NCBI RefSeq assembly: GCF_031846515.1
Contig: NZ_JAVRHO010000009.1
Location: 81,220-145,219, forward strand
Direction of reading: 5' to 3'
DNA from: Autumnicola lenta
GTDB lineage: Bacteria > Bacteroidota > Bacteroidia > Flavobacteriales > Flavobacteriaceae
Length of the DNA stretch: 64,000 nucleotides
This document shows, piece by piece, positions 33,090 through 40,838 of this stretch. The translations under genes were made by a program, and so were the position numbers. Within the stretch, counting starts at the first letter, position 1, and every line of letters begins with the position of its first letter. The notes under the pieces are model-generated. The model did not search any database, was not told where the DNA came from, and worked only from the letters and a program-made list of their open reading frames with translations.

Positions 33090-33767
33090 TTATTTGCTGC
33101 TCGGGGAAACGGTTCTGATCTTTTTAGTATCAAAATTTAGCTTCTTCATTACGGCATTGTAGTCGGAAATATCTACACTCTGCGTTTCAGCAAAAGTCGC
33201 AGGAACCACTACAATTCTAAAGAGTTGGTTGTCTGTGTAAGTGGCATCTATAGTGTCAAAATCTTCATAAGGAATGCTGCTATCTAGAAAAATTGTGACG
33301 TCGAAGAATGTAAAGTCAAAATTGTATTGAATTTGTTCCCCGTCTTCGGTATAATAGATCTGCGGAAGCTGGCGCCAAACATAATACGGAACTCCGTCAG
33401 AATCGTCAAATTGACCTGTGGCTATATAAACGAGAATAGCATCGTCTTCTTCAACAGTTACTCCCTCTTCTTCAAAATCCAGAAAGAGCGTGTAATCATT
33501 GGCCTCATTAAAGTTTGATACCTCCAAATCGAGAACCGTACCGGTAATTGCATCTCCAGGTTCGCCTTGTGGTCCTTCAGGACCTTGGGGCCCACCTGCC
33601 GGACCCGGTTCTCCTTGCGGTCCCTGTTCACCCTGCTCACCCTGTGGCCCCTCCGGTCCAGGAGGTCCTTGTTCTCCTTGTGGTCCCTCAGGACCCATTT
33701 CCCCATCTTCTGAACATCCTACAAAAAGCGCAGCGGAGATTAATAATAGTGTAAAAATTTTTCTCAT
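33090..33767 (-). CDS. Collagen-like repeat lipoprotein, long version
   Basis: The protein has 225 residues. Signal peptide with lipobox LFVGC (Cys18), then from Gly22 about 17 Gly-X-Y triplets rich in Pro, Glu and Gln (GPEGPQGEQGPPGPEGPQGE and onward) to about residue 75, with one break (GPAGGPQ) where two residues are missing. A beta-rich C-terminal domain of about 145 residues follows. Collagen-like stretches form triple helices in other bacteria; a trimeric surface stalk with a globular tip is a plausible inference. A paralogue lies 0.9 kb upstream on the same strand. The repeat is encoded by near-identical 9-nt units prone to slippage. Confidence 0.85.
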   Translation of the reverse strand: MRKIFTLLLISAALFVGCSEDGEMGPEGPQGEQGPPGPEGPQGEQGEQGPQGEPGPAGGPQGPEGPQGEPGDAITGTVLDLEVSNFNEANDYTLFLDFEEEGVTVEEDDAILVYIATGQFDDSDGVPYYVWRQLPQIYYTEDGEQIQYNFDFTFFDVTIFLDSSIPYEDFDTIDATYTDNQLFRIVVVPATFAETQSVDISDYNAVMKKLNFDTKKIRTVSPSSK

Positions 33768-33919
33768 AATTAGGTTTTGTTTATTGGTTCACGGTTAATT
33801 ACAAGGAGCCGGAGTAGGGAAGCAGACCTGTAGTTTTAACCTTAAATTTGTTCGGAACTAATTTAGCTTTTTTTTATGAAATCCACTATTCGGAATACCG
33901 GCTTTCAGAAAATTTATTT

Positions 33920-34504
33920 CTAGAAATATTCGATGCCTATTCCGAAGCCAATCCCCTGAATTAAGTATTTGTTTGATGGTCTGTTAGAGCCTGAAAAAGA
34001 TTTATATAAAGACTGGTAGGTATAAATTCCTTTAAAGAACAATGAAAAATGATTGAATAGCGGAACATAATACCCCAGATCTACTCTTAGATAAACCCCG
34101 TTTTTATCAACCTTTCCCAAATGTGTACCAATTCTACCCGAAAAAGTGGCAAATCCTTCTTTTGGGTTTTCAGATGGAAGTGGTGTAAGTTCGAAAAAAA
34201 TTGGAGAATAATCTATTTGACTATTTTCTAAATGAAGCGTTTCCGAACCAATTCCTGCTCCAACACCAATTATGGATTTAAGAACTACTGAAGTAGAAAT
34301 TTCAAGGCCATAAATCCTCGAACTTCCACCAATTTCAAAATCGGGATCTCTTTTTGAAGAAAAATGTTTGTACGGAACAAAAAATGTCGAAAATTGCGGT
34401 TTTATGCTCAGTTCAAGTTTGTGGGTGGTTTCTTTATTTTGTGCATTTACCTGATAACTGAACAGAAGAATTATTAAGTAAATAAAAGCGTTTTTAAACT
34501 TCAT
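33920..34504 (-). CDS. Secreted beta-barrel-like outer membrane protein
   Basis: A 194-residue protein with a signal peptide (KNAFIYLIILLFSYQVNAQ, cut after QVNA). The rest has alternating hydrophobic strands with aromatic ends (ISTSVVLKSIIGVGAGIGSE, GVYLRVDLGYYVPLFNHFSLFFKGIYTY, a total of about eight strands) and ends in GIGFGIGIEYF, a C-terminal strand with terminal Phe. This suggests a small eight-strand outer membrane barrel. It sits between the two collagen-like lipoproteins on the same strand. No closer family recognised. Confidence 0.7.
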   Translation of the reverse strand: MKFKNAFIYLIILLFSYQVNAQNKETTHKLELSIKPQFSTFFVPYKHFSSKRDPDFEIGGSSRIYGLEISTSVVLKSIIGVGAGIGSETLHLENSQIDYSPIFFELTPLPSENPKEGFATFSGRIGTHLGKVDKNGVYLRVDLGYYVPLFNHFSLFFKGIYTYQSLYKSFSGSNRPSNKYLIQGIGFGIGIEYF

Positions 34505-34631
34505 TCTTAGTTGAACTTTTTCCGGACCTTATTCATACTATTTTAGGAGAGGATTAAATTTTGCCAGCTGTGAAGATATAAAATTACCTAAAATGGTGAG
34601 GAAATTTTCATTGTCACTCAAATTCAGACAC

Positions 34632-34660
34632 AAAAAAAGCCTGCCGATTAAAGCAAGCTT
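34632..34660 (-). terminator. Terminator of the short collagen-like gene
   Basis: Read leftward, AAGCTTGC / GCAGGCTT (one G-U pair), loop of 8 nt, then seven T. It lies 31 bp past the stop at 34692. Confidence 0.75.
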
Positions 34661-34691
34661 TATAATTCTAAATTTAGGATTAGACTAAAAT

Positions 34692-35234
34692 TTACTCTTT
34701 ATTCTCTTTATTCATGGCTTTTAATACAGACTCCATATTTGCCGGATCTAATCCTGAAGTAGCAAAAACATCTGAGGGTACCACTATAACTCTAAAAGTT
34801 TGGCCTTCGGTAAAACCAGAATCTAAATTACTCAGATCATAATTCCCATCAATAATGATTTCAACATCTCCAACGGTATGGTTGTAGACATATTGAATAG
34901 TTCCTCCTTCCAGAAAAAAGTTCTGCGGAATTAAACTCCAGCCATCTAAATCATTACCGTTTTCATCCTCAAGAATTTCTAACCGATAAACCAAAACAGC
35001 ATCTGCATCAGGATTTATAGTTTCTACATCCTCGGGAATATCTATTATTGCAGAATACTGGTTCGCATCCTCAAAATAGTCAAAATCAATGGTTTCTTCA
35101 AAGGTATATCCTAAGCCATCCAGTCCATCTTCGCCAGGAGGACCTTGTGGACCACGTGGTCCCATTTCTCCGTCATCGGAACAGGAGGTGAAAAGAAAGG
35201 CAGTGATAAATAGAAGTGAGAATATCTTTTTCAT
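34692..35234 (-). CDS. Collagen-like repeat lipoprotein, short version
   Basis: A 180-residue paralogue of the 33090-33767 protein. It has the same signal and lipobox (LFTSC, Cys18), the same SxDGEMGP junction, but only about seven Gly-X-Y triplets (GPRGPQGPPGEDGLDGLG). The C-terminal domain keeps the paralogue's landmarks: ADAVLVYRLE, a LIPQNFF / LPQIYY strand, QYVYNHT, and the FRVIVVPSDVFA motif. Tandem duplication followed by change in repeat number explains the pair. Surface-exposed lipoprotein; function unknown. Confidence 0.85.
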   Translation of the reverse strand: MKKIFSLLFITAFLFTSCSDDGEMGPRGPQGPPGEDGLDGLGYTFEETIDFDYFEDANQYSAIIDIPEDVETINPDADAVLVYRLEILEDENGNDLDGWSLIPQNFFLEGGTIQYVYNHTVGDVEIIIDGNYDLSNLDSGFTEGQTFRVIVVPSDVFATSGLDPANMESVLKAMNKENKE

Positions 35235-35250
35235 AATGTGTGGTTTTAAA

Positions 35251-35643
35251 TTATTTATTAAACTCTATACTTGCTGAATTCACGCAATAGCGTTGTCCTG
35301 TGTCTGTAGGGCCATCGTCAAAAACGTGTCCTAAATGACTTCCGCAGTTGGCGCAGAGAATTTCTGTTCGAATCATCCCAAAGGTTTTATCCTGTACATA
35401 CTCTACTTTTCCTTCTATGGCTTCGTCAAAGCTGGGCCATCCGCAGCCGCTTTCAAATTTTGCATCACTTTCAAAAAGTTTTGTGTGGCAGGCCGCACAT
35501 TTATATTCTCCCTCTTCAAAGTGAAGGTTGTATTTACCTGTATGAGGAGCTTCGGTTCCTTTTTTCCGAAGAACCCTGTATTGCTCTTCAGAAAGTTGCT
35601 CCTTCCATTTTTCCTCTGATTTTTCTATAGTGTACTTTTTCAT
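35251..35643 (-). CDS. msrB: Peptide-methionine (R)-S-oxide reductase, cytoplasmic
   Basis: Repairs methionine-R-sulfoxide in proteins. The 130-residue protein has the zinc CxxC pairs (CAACH and CANCG), the fold motifs GCGWPSFDEAIEG and SHLGHVFDDGP, and the catalytic Cys in RYCVNSASIEF. No signal peptide, so it acts in the cytoplasm. It lies 5 bp downstream of a second msrB, so the two are co-transcribed. Confidence 0.95.
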   Translation of the reverse strand: MKKYTIEKSEEKWKEQLSEEQYRVLRKKGTEAPHTGKYNLHFEEGEYKCAACHTKLFESDAKFESGCGWPSFDEAIEGKVEYVQDKTFGMIRTEILCANCGSHLGHVFDDGPTDTGQRYCVNSASIEFNK

Positions 35644-35648
35644 ATTTT

Positions 35649-36128
35649 TTATTGTTTTGCTGGTTCAAAATCCATCGCGATTCCATTAATACAATGTCTT
35701 TTTCCAGTAGTTTCCCGGGGCCCGTCGTTAAACACATGCCCCAAATGTCCGCCGCATCTTGCGCAGTGCACTTCATCGCGGCTATAGCCTAATTTAGAAT
35801 CCCTTCCATAAGCCACTCCGCCTTCAACAGCACGATCAAAGCTTGGCCATCCTGTACCGCTCATAAATTTATGTTCGGTTTCGTACAATTCATTGCCACA
35901 GGCTGCACAAACAAAAGTTCCGGGTTCTTTAATATCATTTAAATCACTGGAAAATGGTCTTTCTGTAGATGCCTTACGCAGTACCTGGAATTCTGCATTG
36001 GTAAGTTCCTGTTTCCATTGCTCTTCAGATTTTGTGATTTCAAATTTCTCTGAAGATTTTTCTTCCTGGGCATTGCCCCCGCAGCTAACTGTAACCATGG
36101 CAAGAAAAGCGAATATTAACTTTCTCAT
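35649..36128 (-). CDS. msrB: Peptide-methionine (R)-S-oxide reductase, exported lipoprotein
   Basis: A 159-residue MsrB with an N-terminal signal and lipobox (FLAMVTVSCGG, Cys16), so it is probably anchored in the envelope. The enzyme part keeps the zinc CxxC pairs (CAACG, CARCG), GTGWPSFDRAVEG, GHLGHVFNDGP and the catalytic Cys in RHCINGIAMDF. With the cytoplasmic msrB just downstream it gives one copy for each side of the membrane. A duplication followed by acquisition of a signal is a simple explanation. Confidence 0.94.
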   Translation of the reverse strand: MRKLIFAFLAMVTVSCGGNAQEEKSSEKFEITKSEEQWKQELTNAEFQVLRKASTERPFSSDLNDIKEPGTFVCAACGNELYETEHKFMSGTGWPSFDRAVEGGVAYGRDSKLGYSRDEVHCARCGGHLGHVFNDGPRETTGKRHCINGIAMDFEPAKQ

Positions 36129-36154
36129 ACTTTTTTAGCTTAAAAGTACAAAGA

Positions 36155-37033
36155 TCATACCGCGATGAATGTTGCTATTTTGTTAATTACCACGGGATCA
36201 CCTAAAATGCGCCGGTGACCGAGTCTTTCTGTAATAATGAGTTCGCTATTTTTCAAAACTTTATCTATTTCATAAGCAGAACTCACATCTACATCTACGT
36301 CATTCTTATCGTGTATTATTAAGGTTGAAGTTTCTATACCTTTAGCGGAAACAGCCCCGGAATAATTGTCCATATCCTGTCTTAATTTGAGGTCGAGATA
36401 AGCTTTCATTTTGCCGGCAACCTTATCATTCATTTTCATGTTCCGTGCAAATTCTTTAGTAATATGAGTTATACTATTTGCGGTACCTAAAAGAACAATT
36501 TTTTTGGTGGAAACTCCGTCGCTTACTGCCTTTAAGGAAGACATTCCACCAAGAGAGTGTCCAATAATGGCTTCAAAAGGTCCGTGGATTTTGTTCAGAT
36601 AGTGAATAGCTTCTATAAAAAAGGGCATCATACTTATTTTACCTGGTGCTTTTCCATGTGCCGGGGCATCAAAGCTTATGGTGCTGAACCCTTTTTCGAG
36701 TAAAGCTTCAGCTATTTTACTTAATTGAGTTCCCCGTCCACTCCAACCATGCACGAGCAAAATTTTTCTGGAGGACTCCCCATATTCATAAATAACAATC
36801 TCCCTGTCGGCTATGGGAAGTTTTATTCGTTTTTGAATAGATTCCTCGTCCATTTTCTTTTCTCTTTCCGGAAGTTTATATCGGAAGGGGGTAAGGAAAA
36901 GTTTTGCAGCAAATCTACTGGCAAGGTGAGGGGAAAGCTTTGTGAGAATTTTATTAAATTGAAGGATGTAACCTGGGATTAACAGCCGTTGTACAGGAAT
37001 ATTCTCTTTGTTTTCTTTGTTTTTCTTCGTCAT
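36155..37033 (-). CDS. Alpha/beta hydrolase
   Basis: A 292-residue hydrolase with the nucleophile elbow GHSLGG (IIGHSLGGMSSLKAV, catalytic Ser), the oxyanion/His-type strand KILLVHGWSGRGTQ, an Asp region (STLIIHDKNDVDVDV) and the distal His in ERLGHRRILGDP. The N-terminus carries hydrophobic residues but no clear signal peptide. The substrate is unknown; close relatives are annotated simply as hydrolases. It lies 26 bp upstream of the exported msrB on the same strand. Confidence 0.85.
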   Translation of the reverse strand: MTKKNKENKENIPVQRLLIPGYILQFNKILTKLSPHLASRFAAKLFLTPFRYKLPEREKKMDEESIQKRIKLPIADREIVIYEYGESSRKILLVHGWSGRGTQLSKIAEALLEKGFSTISFDAPAHGKAPGKISMMPFFIEAIHYLNKIHGPFEAIIGHSLGGMSSLKAVSDGVSTKKIVLLGTANSITHITKEFARNMKMNDKVAGKMKAYLDLKLRQDMDNYSGAVSAKGIETSTLIIHDKNDVDVDVSSAYEIDKVLKNSELIITERLGHRRILGDPVVINKIATFIAV

Positions 37034-37215
37034 GCTAGCAAAAATTGACCTGCAAGTTAGCTAATATTTACTTCTGCTGATTCCCCGATTTGATGTGTTT
37101 CTCCTGTAGCCGAAAAATGTGGTACTATAATTGGTTTACTCAATTTGTTAAATCCTACTTAAACGCTTCAGGAAGAACAGGTGCTTTTGTAATTTTAACA
37201 CCTAAACCAGATAAT

Positions 37216-38040
37216 ATGAGTCTTAGAAAAACAGTGCTAATGATTAGTGCAATGCTGCTGATGGTAGTGGCTTGTAAAACTAATCCTTTTACAGGAGAGA
37301 AAAATTTGAACTTCGTGTCCAACGAGCAACTATTCCCGGCATCCTTTGAACAATACAATCAGTTTCTTTCTGAAGCTAATGTTGTTACAGGAACAGAGGA
37401 GTCCCGAATGGTAAAGCAAGTAGGGCAGGAAATAATTACAGCAGCAGAAAGATACCTTAATGCTAACGGCTATCAGGGCTTTATGCAGGGGTTTGAATGG
37501 GAAATTCAATTGGTGAAAGATGACCAGGTAAACGCCTTCGCTATGCCAGGTGGAAAAGTAGTAATATATACCGGAATACTTGATGTAGCAGAAACGCGAA
37601 CCGGTCTTGCCACAGTTATGGCGCACGAAATTGCACATGCTCTTGCAGATCATGGAGCGCAGAGAATGAGTGCAGCCCAACTTCAGCAGGTGGGTGGCGC
37701 TGTAGTGGGTGTTGCTGCAGGTGGACAGAGTCAGGCTACGCAACAAATTATAGCTCAGGCTTACGGGATAGGTAGCCAGGTAGGAGGAATGCTTCCTTTT
37801 AGCAGAAGTCATGAGGCCGAAGCAGACAGGATTGGTTTAACTCTAATGGCAATTGCAGGATATGATCCTGATGAAGCTGCCGAATTGTGGAGAAGAATGG
37901 CTGCACAAAGTGATGGACAGGCACCACCGGAATTTTTAAGTACCCACCCGTCTAATCAAACGAGGATAAATAATCTTACTGAATGGGCGCCGGAAGCTAA
38001 AGCAGAAGCCAAAAAATATGGTGTGACCAGTTTTAGATAA
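37216..38040 (+). CDS. M48-family metalloprotease lipoprotein
   Basis: A 274-residue zinc protease of the M48 (Ste24/HtpX, periplasmic type) family. A signal peptide with lipobox ends VVAC (Cys20). The zinc motif HEIAHALADH lies at about residue 135 and the third ligand Glu in SHEAEADRIGLTLM; the LSTHPSNQTRINNL end is typical. Probably involved in quality control of outer-membrane proteins, by analogy with BepA and LoiP. ATG 37216 is chosen because the signal peptide begins there; a longer open frame from 37090 has no signal logic. Confidence 0.92.
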   Translation: MSLRKTVLMISAMLLMVVACKTNPFTGEKNLNFVSNEQLFPASFEQYNQFLSEANVVTGTEESRMVKQVGQEIITAAERYLNANGYQGFMQGFEWEIQLVKDDQVNAFAMPGGKVVIYTGILDVAETRTGLATVMAHEIAHALADHGAQRMSAAQLQQVGGAVVGVAAGGQSQATQQIIAQAYGIGSQVGGMLPFSRSHEAEADRIGLTLMAIAGYDPDEAAELWRRMAAQSDGQAPPEFLSTHPSNQTRINNLTEWAPEAKAEAKKYGVTSFR

Positions 38041-38073
38041 TAGCAAATAAAAATTAATCGAGAATTGATATTG

Positions 38074-38105
38074 AAAAGCTGCCTTTTACGGCAGCTTTTT
38101 TTATT
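38074..38105 (+). terminator. Rho-independent terminator
   Basis: Perfect stem AAGCTGCC / GGCAGCTT with a 6-nt loop and a long T tract, 36 bp after the protease stop. Confidence 0.9.
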
Positions 38106-38114
38106 TTTAGCATC

Positions 38115-39449
38115 ATGAAACAACTTCCAAAGGGAAATAAAAAGCTCATTAATGCATGGGCTTTTTATGATTGGGCAAACTCCGTTTATCCACTTGTAAT
38201 ATCTTCGGCAATTTTCCCAATATTTTATGGAGCGCTTACGATCGTCAAAAATTCGGAAGGAAAAATTATTGATGATACTGTTCCTTTTCTCGGAATCAAT
38301 TTTAATAACGACAGCCTTATAAGCTATGTGACGGCAGCAGCTTTTCTGGTTGTTTCGATATTGAGTCCGTTTTTATCGGGGATTGCAGATTATGTTGGAA
38401 ATAAGAAGAATTTTCTGAAATTCTTCTGTTATCTGGGCGCAGTTTCCTGTATAGGGTTGTTTTGGTTTCAGCTGGAATTTTTATGGTTTGGACTACTGTG
38501 TTACTTTCTTGCGCTTGTCGGATTTTGGTCCAGCCTTGTTTTTTACAATTCTTACCTTCCGGACATTGCTTTTCCAGATCAACAGGACAAAGCAAGTGCC
38601 AAAGGCTTTTCCATGGGATATATTGGCAGTGTTATTTTGCTCATATTGTGCCTGGTTATGATCCTGAAATACGAGTGGTTTGGGTTTAAAGATGAAGGCT
38701 TACCTACCCGATTATCTTTTGTATTAACCGGAATATGGTGGATAGGTTTTAGCCAATATACTTATCGCTATCTGCCAAAAGGTAACAGAAAGGCACGATT
38801 AACGCGGAATGTTCTTTTTAACGGATTTCGGGAACTCAGAAAGATTTGGGTTTCGCTGAAGGAGGATGTCCAGTTATACCGCTACCTGATTGCTTTTTTT
38901 GTGTACAGTATGGCGGTGCAAACCATCATGCTTATTGCTACTTATTTTGGGATTGAAGAACTGGATTGGGGTGGGCAGGATGCGACCACAGGCTTAATTG
39001 TTAGTATCCTTCTTATTCAACTTGTAGCAGTGGCCGGGGCAATGCTTACTTCCAGACTGGCATTAAAAATTGGCAATATCAAGACCCTTATCTATATTAA
39101 TCTTATCTGGATTGCCATTTGCGGTTATGCGTACTATATTGTGACACCTCTTCAGTTTTACTTTGCTGCTGCTGCGGTGGGGCTGGTAATGGGCGGAATC
39201 CAGGCGCTTTCCAGGTCTACGTATTCTAAGATGCTACCGGAAAATGCGATTGATACAGCAAGTTATTTCAGTTTTTATGATGTTTCTGAAAAAATAGGTA
39301 TTGTAATAGGCATGTTTTTATACGGAATAGTTGCCCAAATCACCGGAAGTGTACGAAATTCCATACTTTTTCTTGTGGTGTTCTTTATAGCAGGGGTTTT
39401 TCTATTACTTCGTGTTCCGCAGAAAAGCAGAGGAGAGAGGAATGTTTAA
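38115..39449 (+). CDS. MFS transporter, UMF1/Atg22-like family
   Basis: A 444-residue integral membrane protein with about twelve helices. The N-terminus INAWAFYDWANSVYPLVISSAIFPIFYG is the hallmark of the UMF1 (vacuole effluxer Atg22-like) group, and ADYVGNKKNFLKFFCYLGA is its cytoplasmic loop. The second half has the paired motif QALSRSTYSKMLPENAIDTASYFSFYDVSEKIGIVIG. The transported substrate is unknown in bacteria. It begins 10 bp after the terminator. Confidence 0.9.
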   Translation: MKQLPKGNKKLINAWAFYDWANSVYPLVISSAIFPIFYGALTIVKNSEGKIIDDTVPFLGINFNNDSLISYVTAAAFLVVSILSPFLSGIADYVGNKKNFLKFFCYLGAVSCIGLFWFQLEFLWFGLLCYFLALVGFWSSLVFYNSYLPDIAFPDQQDKASAKGFSMGYIGSVILLILCLVMILKYEWFGFKDEGLPTRLSFVLTGIWWIGFSQYTYRYLPKGNRKARLTRNVLFNGFRELRKIWVSLKEDVQLYRYLIAFFVYSMAVQTIMLIATYFGIEELDWGGQDATTGLIVSILLIQLVAVAGAMLTSRLALKIGNIKTLIYINLIWIAICGYAYYIVTPLQFYFAAAAVGLVMGGIQALSRSTYSKMLPENAIDTASYFSFYDVSEKIGIVIGMFLYGIVAQITGSVRNSILFLVVFFIAGVFLLLRVPQKSRGERNV

Positions 39450-39506
39450 ACAATGGTATCTAAATGAGAAATGTAAATCTTATATTAGAGTTATCATTAT
39501 TGAATC

Positions 39507-39734
39507 ATGGAGATTAGGAAAAAATTAATCAAAGAAATTCAGCTCTCCAACAATGAGGAATTATTGGAAGAACTTTATCACTTTCTGCATAGGGAAAATA
39601 AAACTGAGGCGGTTATTAACCTAAGCAGAGAACAACAATTTGCCATTGAAAAATCATTAAATCAGGTCCGACATGGTCAATATTTAACCAATGAAGAAGC
39701 CAATGAGGAAATAGAGAGATGGCTAAACGGGTAA
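39507..39734 (+). CDS. Antitoxin of a RelE/ParE-type module
   Basis: A 75-residue acidic protein with an N-terminal helix (MEIRKKLIKEIQLSNNEELLEELYHFL) and the flexible C-terminal part of this antitoxin group (SREQQFAIEKSLNQVRHGQYLTNEEANEEIERWL). It overlaps the start of the toxin frame by 16 nt, the normal arrangement. The partner toxin downstream is frameshifted, so this antitoxin may be an orphan. A clear promoter was not identified in the 57-bp upstream gap. Confidence 0.85.
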   Translation: MEIRKKLIKEIQLSNNEELLEELYHFLHRENKTEAVINLSREQQFAIEKSLNQVRHGQYLTNEEANEEIERWLNG

Positions 39735-40016
39735 TTTGGTCAAAAGACGCCCAGGAGAGTAGGAAAGATATTCTTGTATATTGGAATAACAGGAATAAAT
39801 CCAGTATACAGCAGAAAATTAAATCAACTATTTATTGAAGCAGTCAACTTGATTGCAGTTTATCCTGAAATAGGGAAATTAACTGATCATGAAGATGTAA
39901 GAATAAAAATTGTTCGCGATTATTTCATTATTTATAAAGAAGAATCGAATCGGATTGTCATTTTAAGTATTTGGAATAGCAGGCAAAATCCCGGAAAATT
40001 GAAAAGTATTTTCTAA
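39719..40016 (+). pseudogene. RelE/ParE-type toxin, frameshifted
   Basis: The frame from ATG 39719 reads MAKRVIWSKDAQESRKDILV, then YWNNRNKSS, then runs into a TGA at 39836-39838. The following frame (from about 39790) continues the family sequence: YSRKLNQLFIEAVNLIAVYP, EIGKLTDHEDVRIKIVRDYF, IIYKEESNRIVILSIWNSRQ, ending NPGKLKSIF. The two join at about 39790-39794, where two bases appear to be missing (AGT-ATACAGC against an expected form such as AGTACATACAGC). Full-length toxins are about 98 residues. The toxin is therefore inactivated unless programmed frameshifting or an error in the sequence explains it. Confidence 0.85.
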
Positions 40017-40033
40017 AAGAGTTAAAAAAGGAA

Positions 40034-40059
40034 AAGCCCCGCCAATTAAAGCGAGGCTT
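40034..40059 (-). terminator. Terminator of the GIN-domain gene
   Basis: Read leftward, AAGCCTCGC / GCGGGGCTT with an 8-nt loop and one mismatch, followed by TTCC and six T. It lies 22 bp past the stop at 40081. Confidence 0.75.
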
Positions 40060-40080
40060 GAAATTTGCCAATTTTCGACC

Positions 40081-40812
40081 CTAATAGGAAGAAACGCTTC
40101 CAGAGCCTGAAGTTTTGAAGTCTTCTTTTTCAGGATTTCCTTTATAAGATATATCCCCAGATCCGGATACTCTTGCAGTTAACTTTTCTGAAACATTTAC
40201 CATAACATCACCAGAACCGGAGACAATGGCTTCCACAAATCGTGCTTTGAGATCATAAGCTTCAAAATCTCCCGATCCTGTAACCTTACATTTAAAAGTA
40301 TTTGCAGTTCCTTTAAAATTCACATCTCCGGACCCTGTAATTGCTCCCTCCAGGTTGTCTACATCCAGATCCAGGTTCATATCCCCGGAACCGGTTACAC
40401 TGGAGCTAAAGCTAGAAGCCCTTATTTTGTCGCGAGTCCAGATATCTCCGGAACCTGTTAATGAAACGCCATCAAGATCTTCAAAAGGAACGGTGATTTT
40501 GATCTCATTGCCACGAGAAGGATCTATTTGTACTCCTTTTTCTACTGAAATCTTAAGTTTTCCGCCAGATACTTCGGTTATAATATATTCCTGAAGATTA
40601 CTTTCGGCTTCTACTATTAACCTCCCTTCTGTTCCTGCTACAAGTTCTACGTTCATAAAGCCTACCAGCTGTACTTCGTCATAATCTGGTGTGGAGCGAT
40701 TATCTGTTACTACTTTTCCGTTTCCTTTAATTTTATCATTTCCCCACCACTGTGCATTTGCAGAGGTGAAACTTAAGGTTAGTGCTGTTAATACGAGAAT
40801 TGCTTTTTTCAT
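40081..40812 (-). CDS. Secreted GIN-domain (DUF2807) beta-helix protein
   Basis: A 243-residue exported protein: signal peptide KKAILVLTALTLSFTSANAQ, then a DUF2807-type putative auto-transporter head GIN domain. It shows regularly spaced GSGD / GSGN turns (about every 18-20 residues: LTGSGDIW, VTGSGDMN, ITGSGDVN, VTGSGDFE, VSGSGDVM, VSGSGDIS) that mark right-handed beta-helix coils. These proteins are abundant in Bacteroidota; the role is unknown, probably at the surface. Last gene of the ECF operon at 43018-40081, 26 bp after its neighbour. Confidence 0.88.
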   Translation of the reverse strand: MKKAILVLTALTLSFTSANAQWWGNDKIKGNGKVVTDNRSTPDYDEVQLVGFMNVELVAGTEGRLIVEAESNLQEYIITEVSGGKLKISVEKGVQIDPSRGNEIKITVPFEDLDGVSLTGSGDIWTRDKIRASSFSSSVTGSGDMNLDLDVDNLEGAITGSGDVNFKGTANTFKCKVTGSGDFEAYDLKARFVEAIVSGSGDVMVNVSEKLTARVSGSGDISYKGNPEKEDFKTSGSGSVSSY

Positions 40813-40838
40813 AATTTAATAATTTGATTGATGTTTAG

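Noticed and set aside
33499..33798. Gly/Pro/Cys-rich open frame on the plus strand opposite the collagen-like gene
   Set aside because: Codons for Gly and Pro (GGN/CCN) are complementary, so the antisense of a collagen repeat always reads as Gly/Pro-rich. It is a shadow of the real gene.
37090..37215. Upstream extension of the M48 protease to 37090
   Set aside because: The lipoprotein signal peptide begins at ATG 37216, and the extension would bury it.
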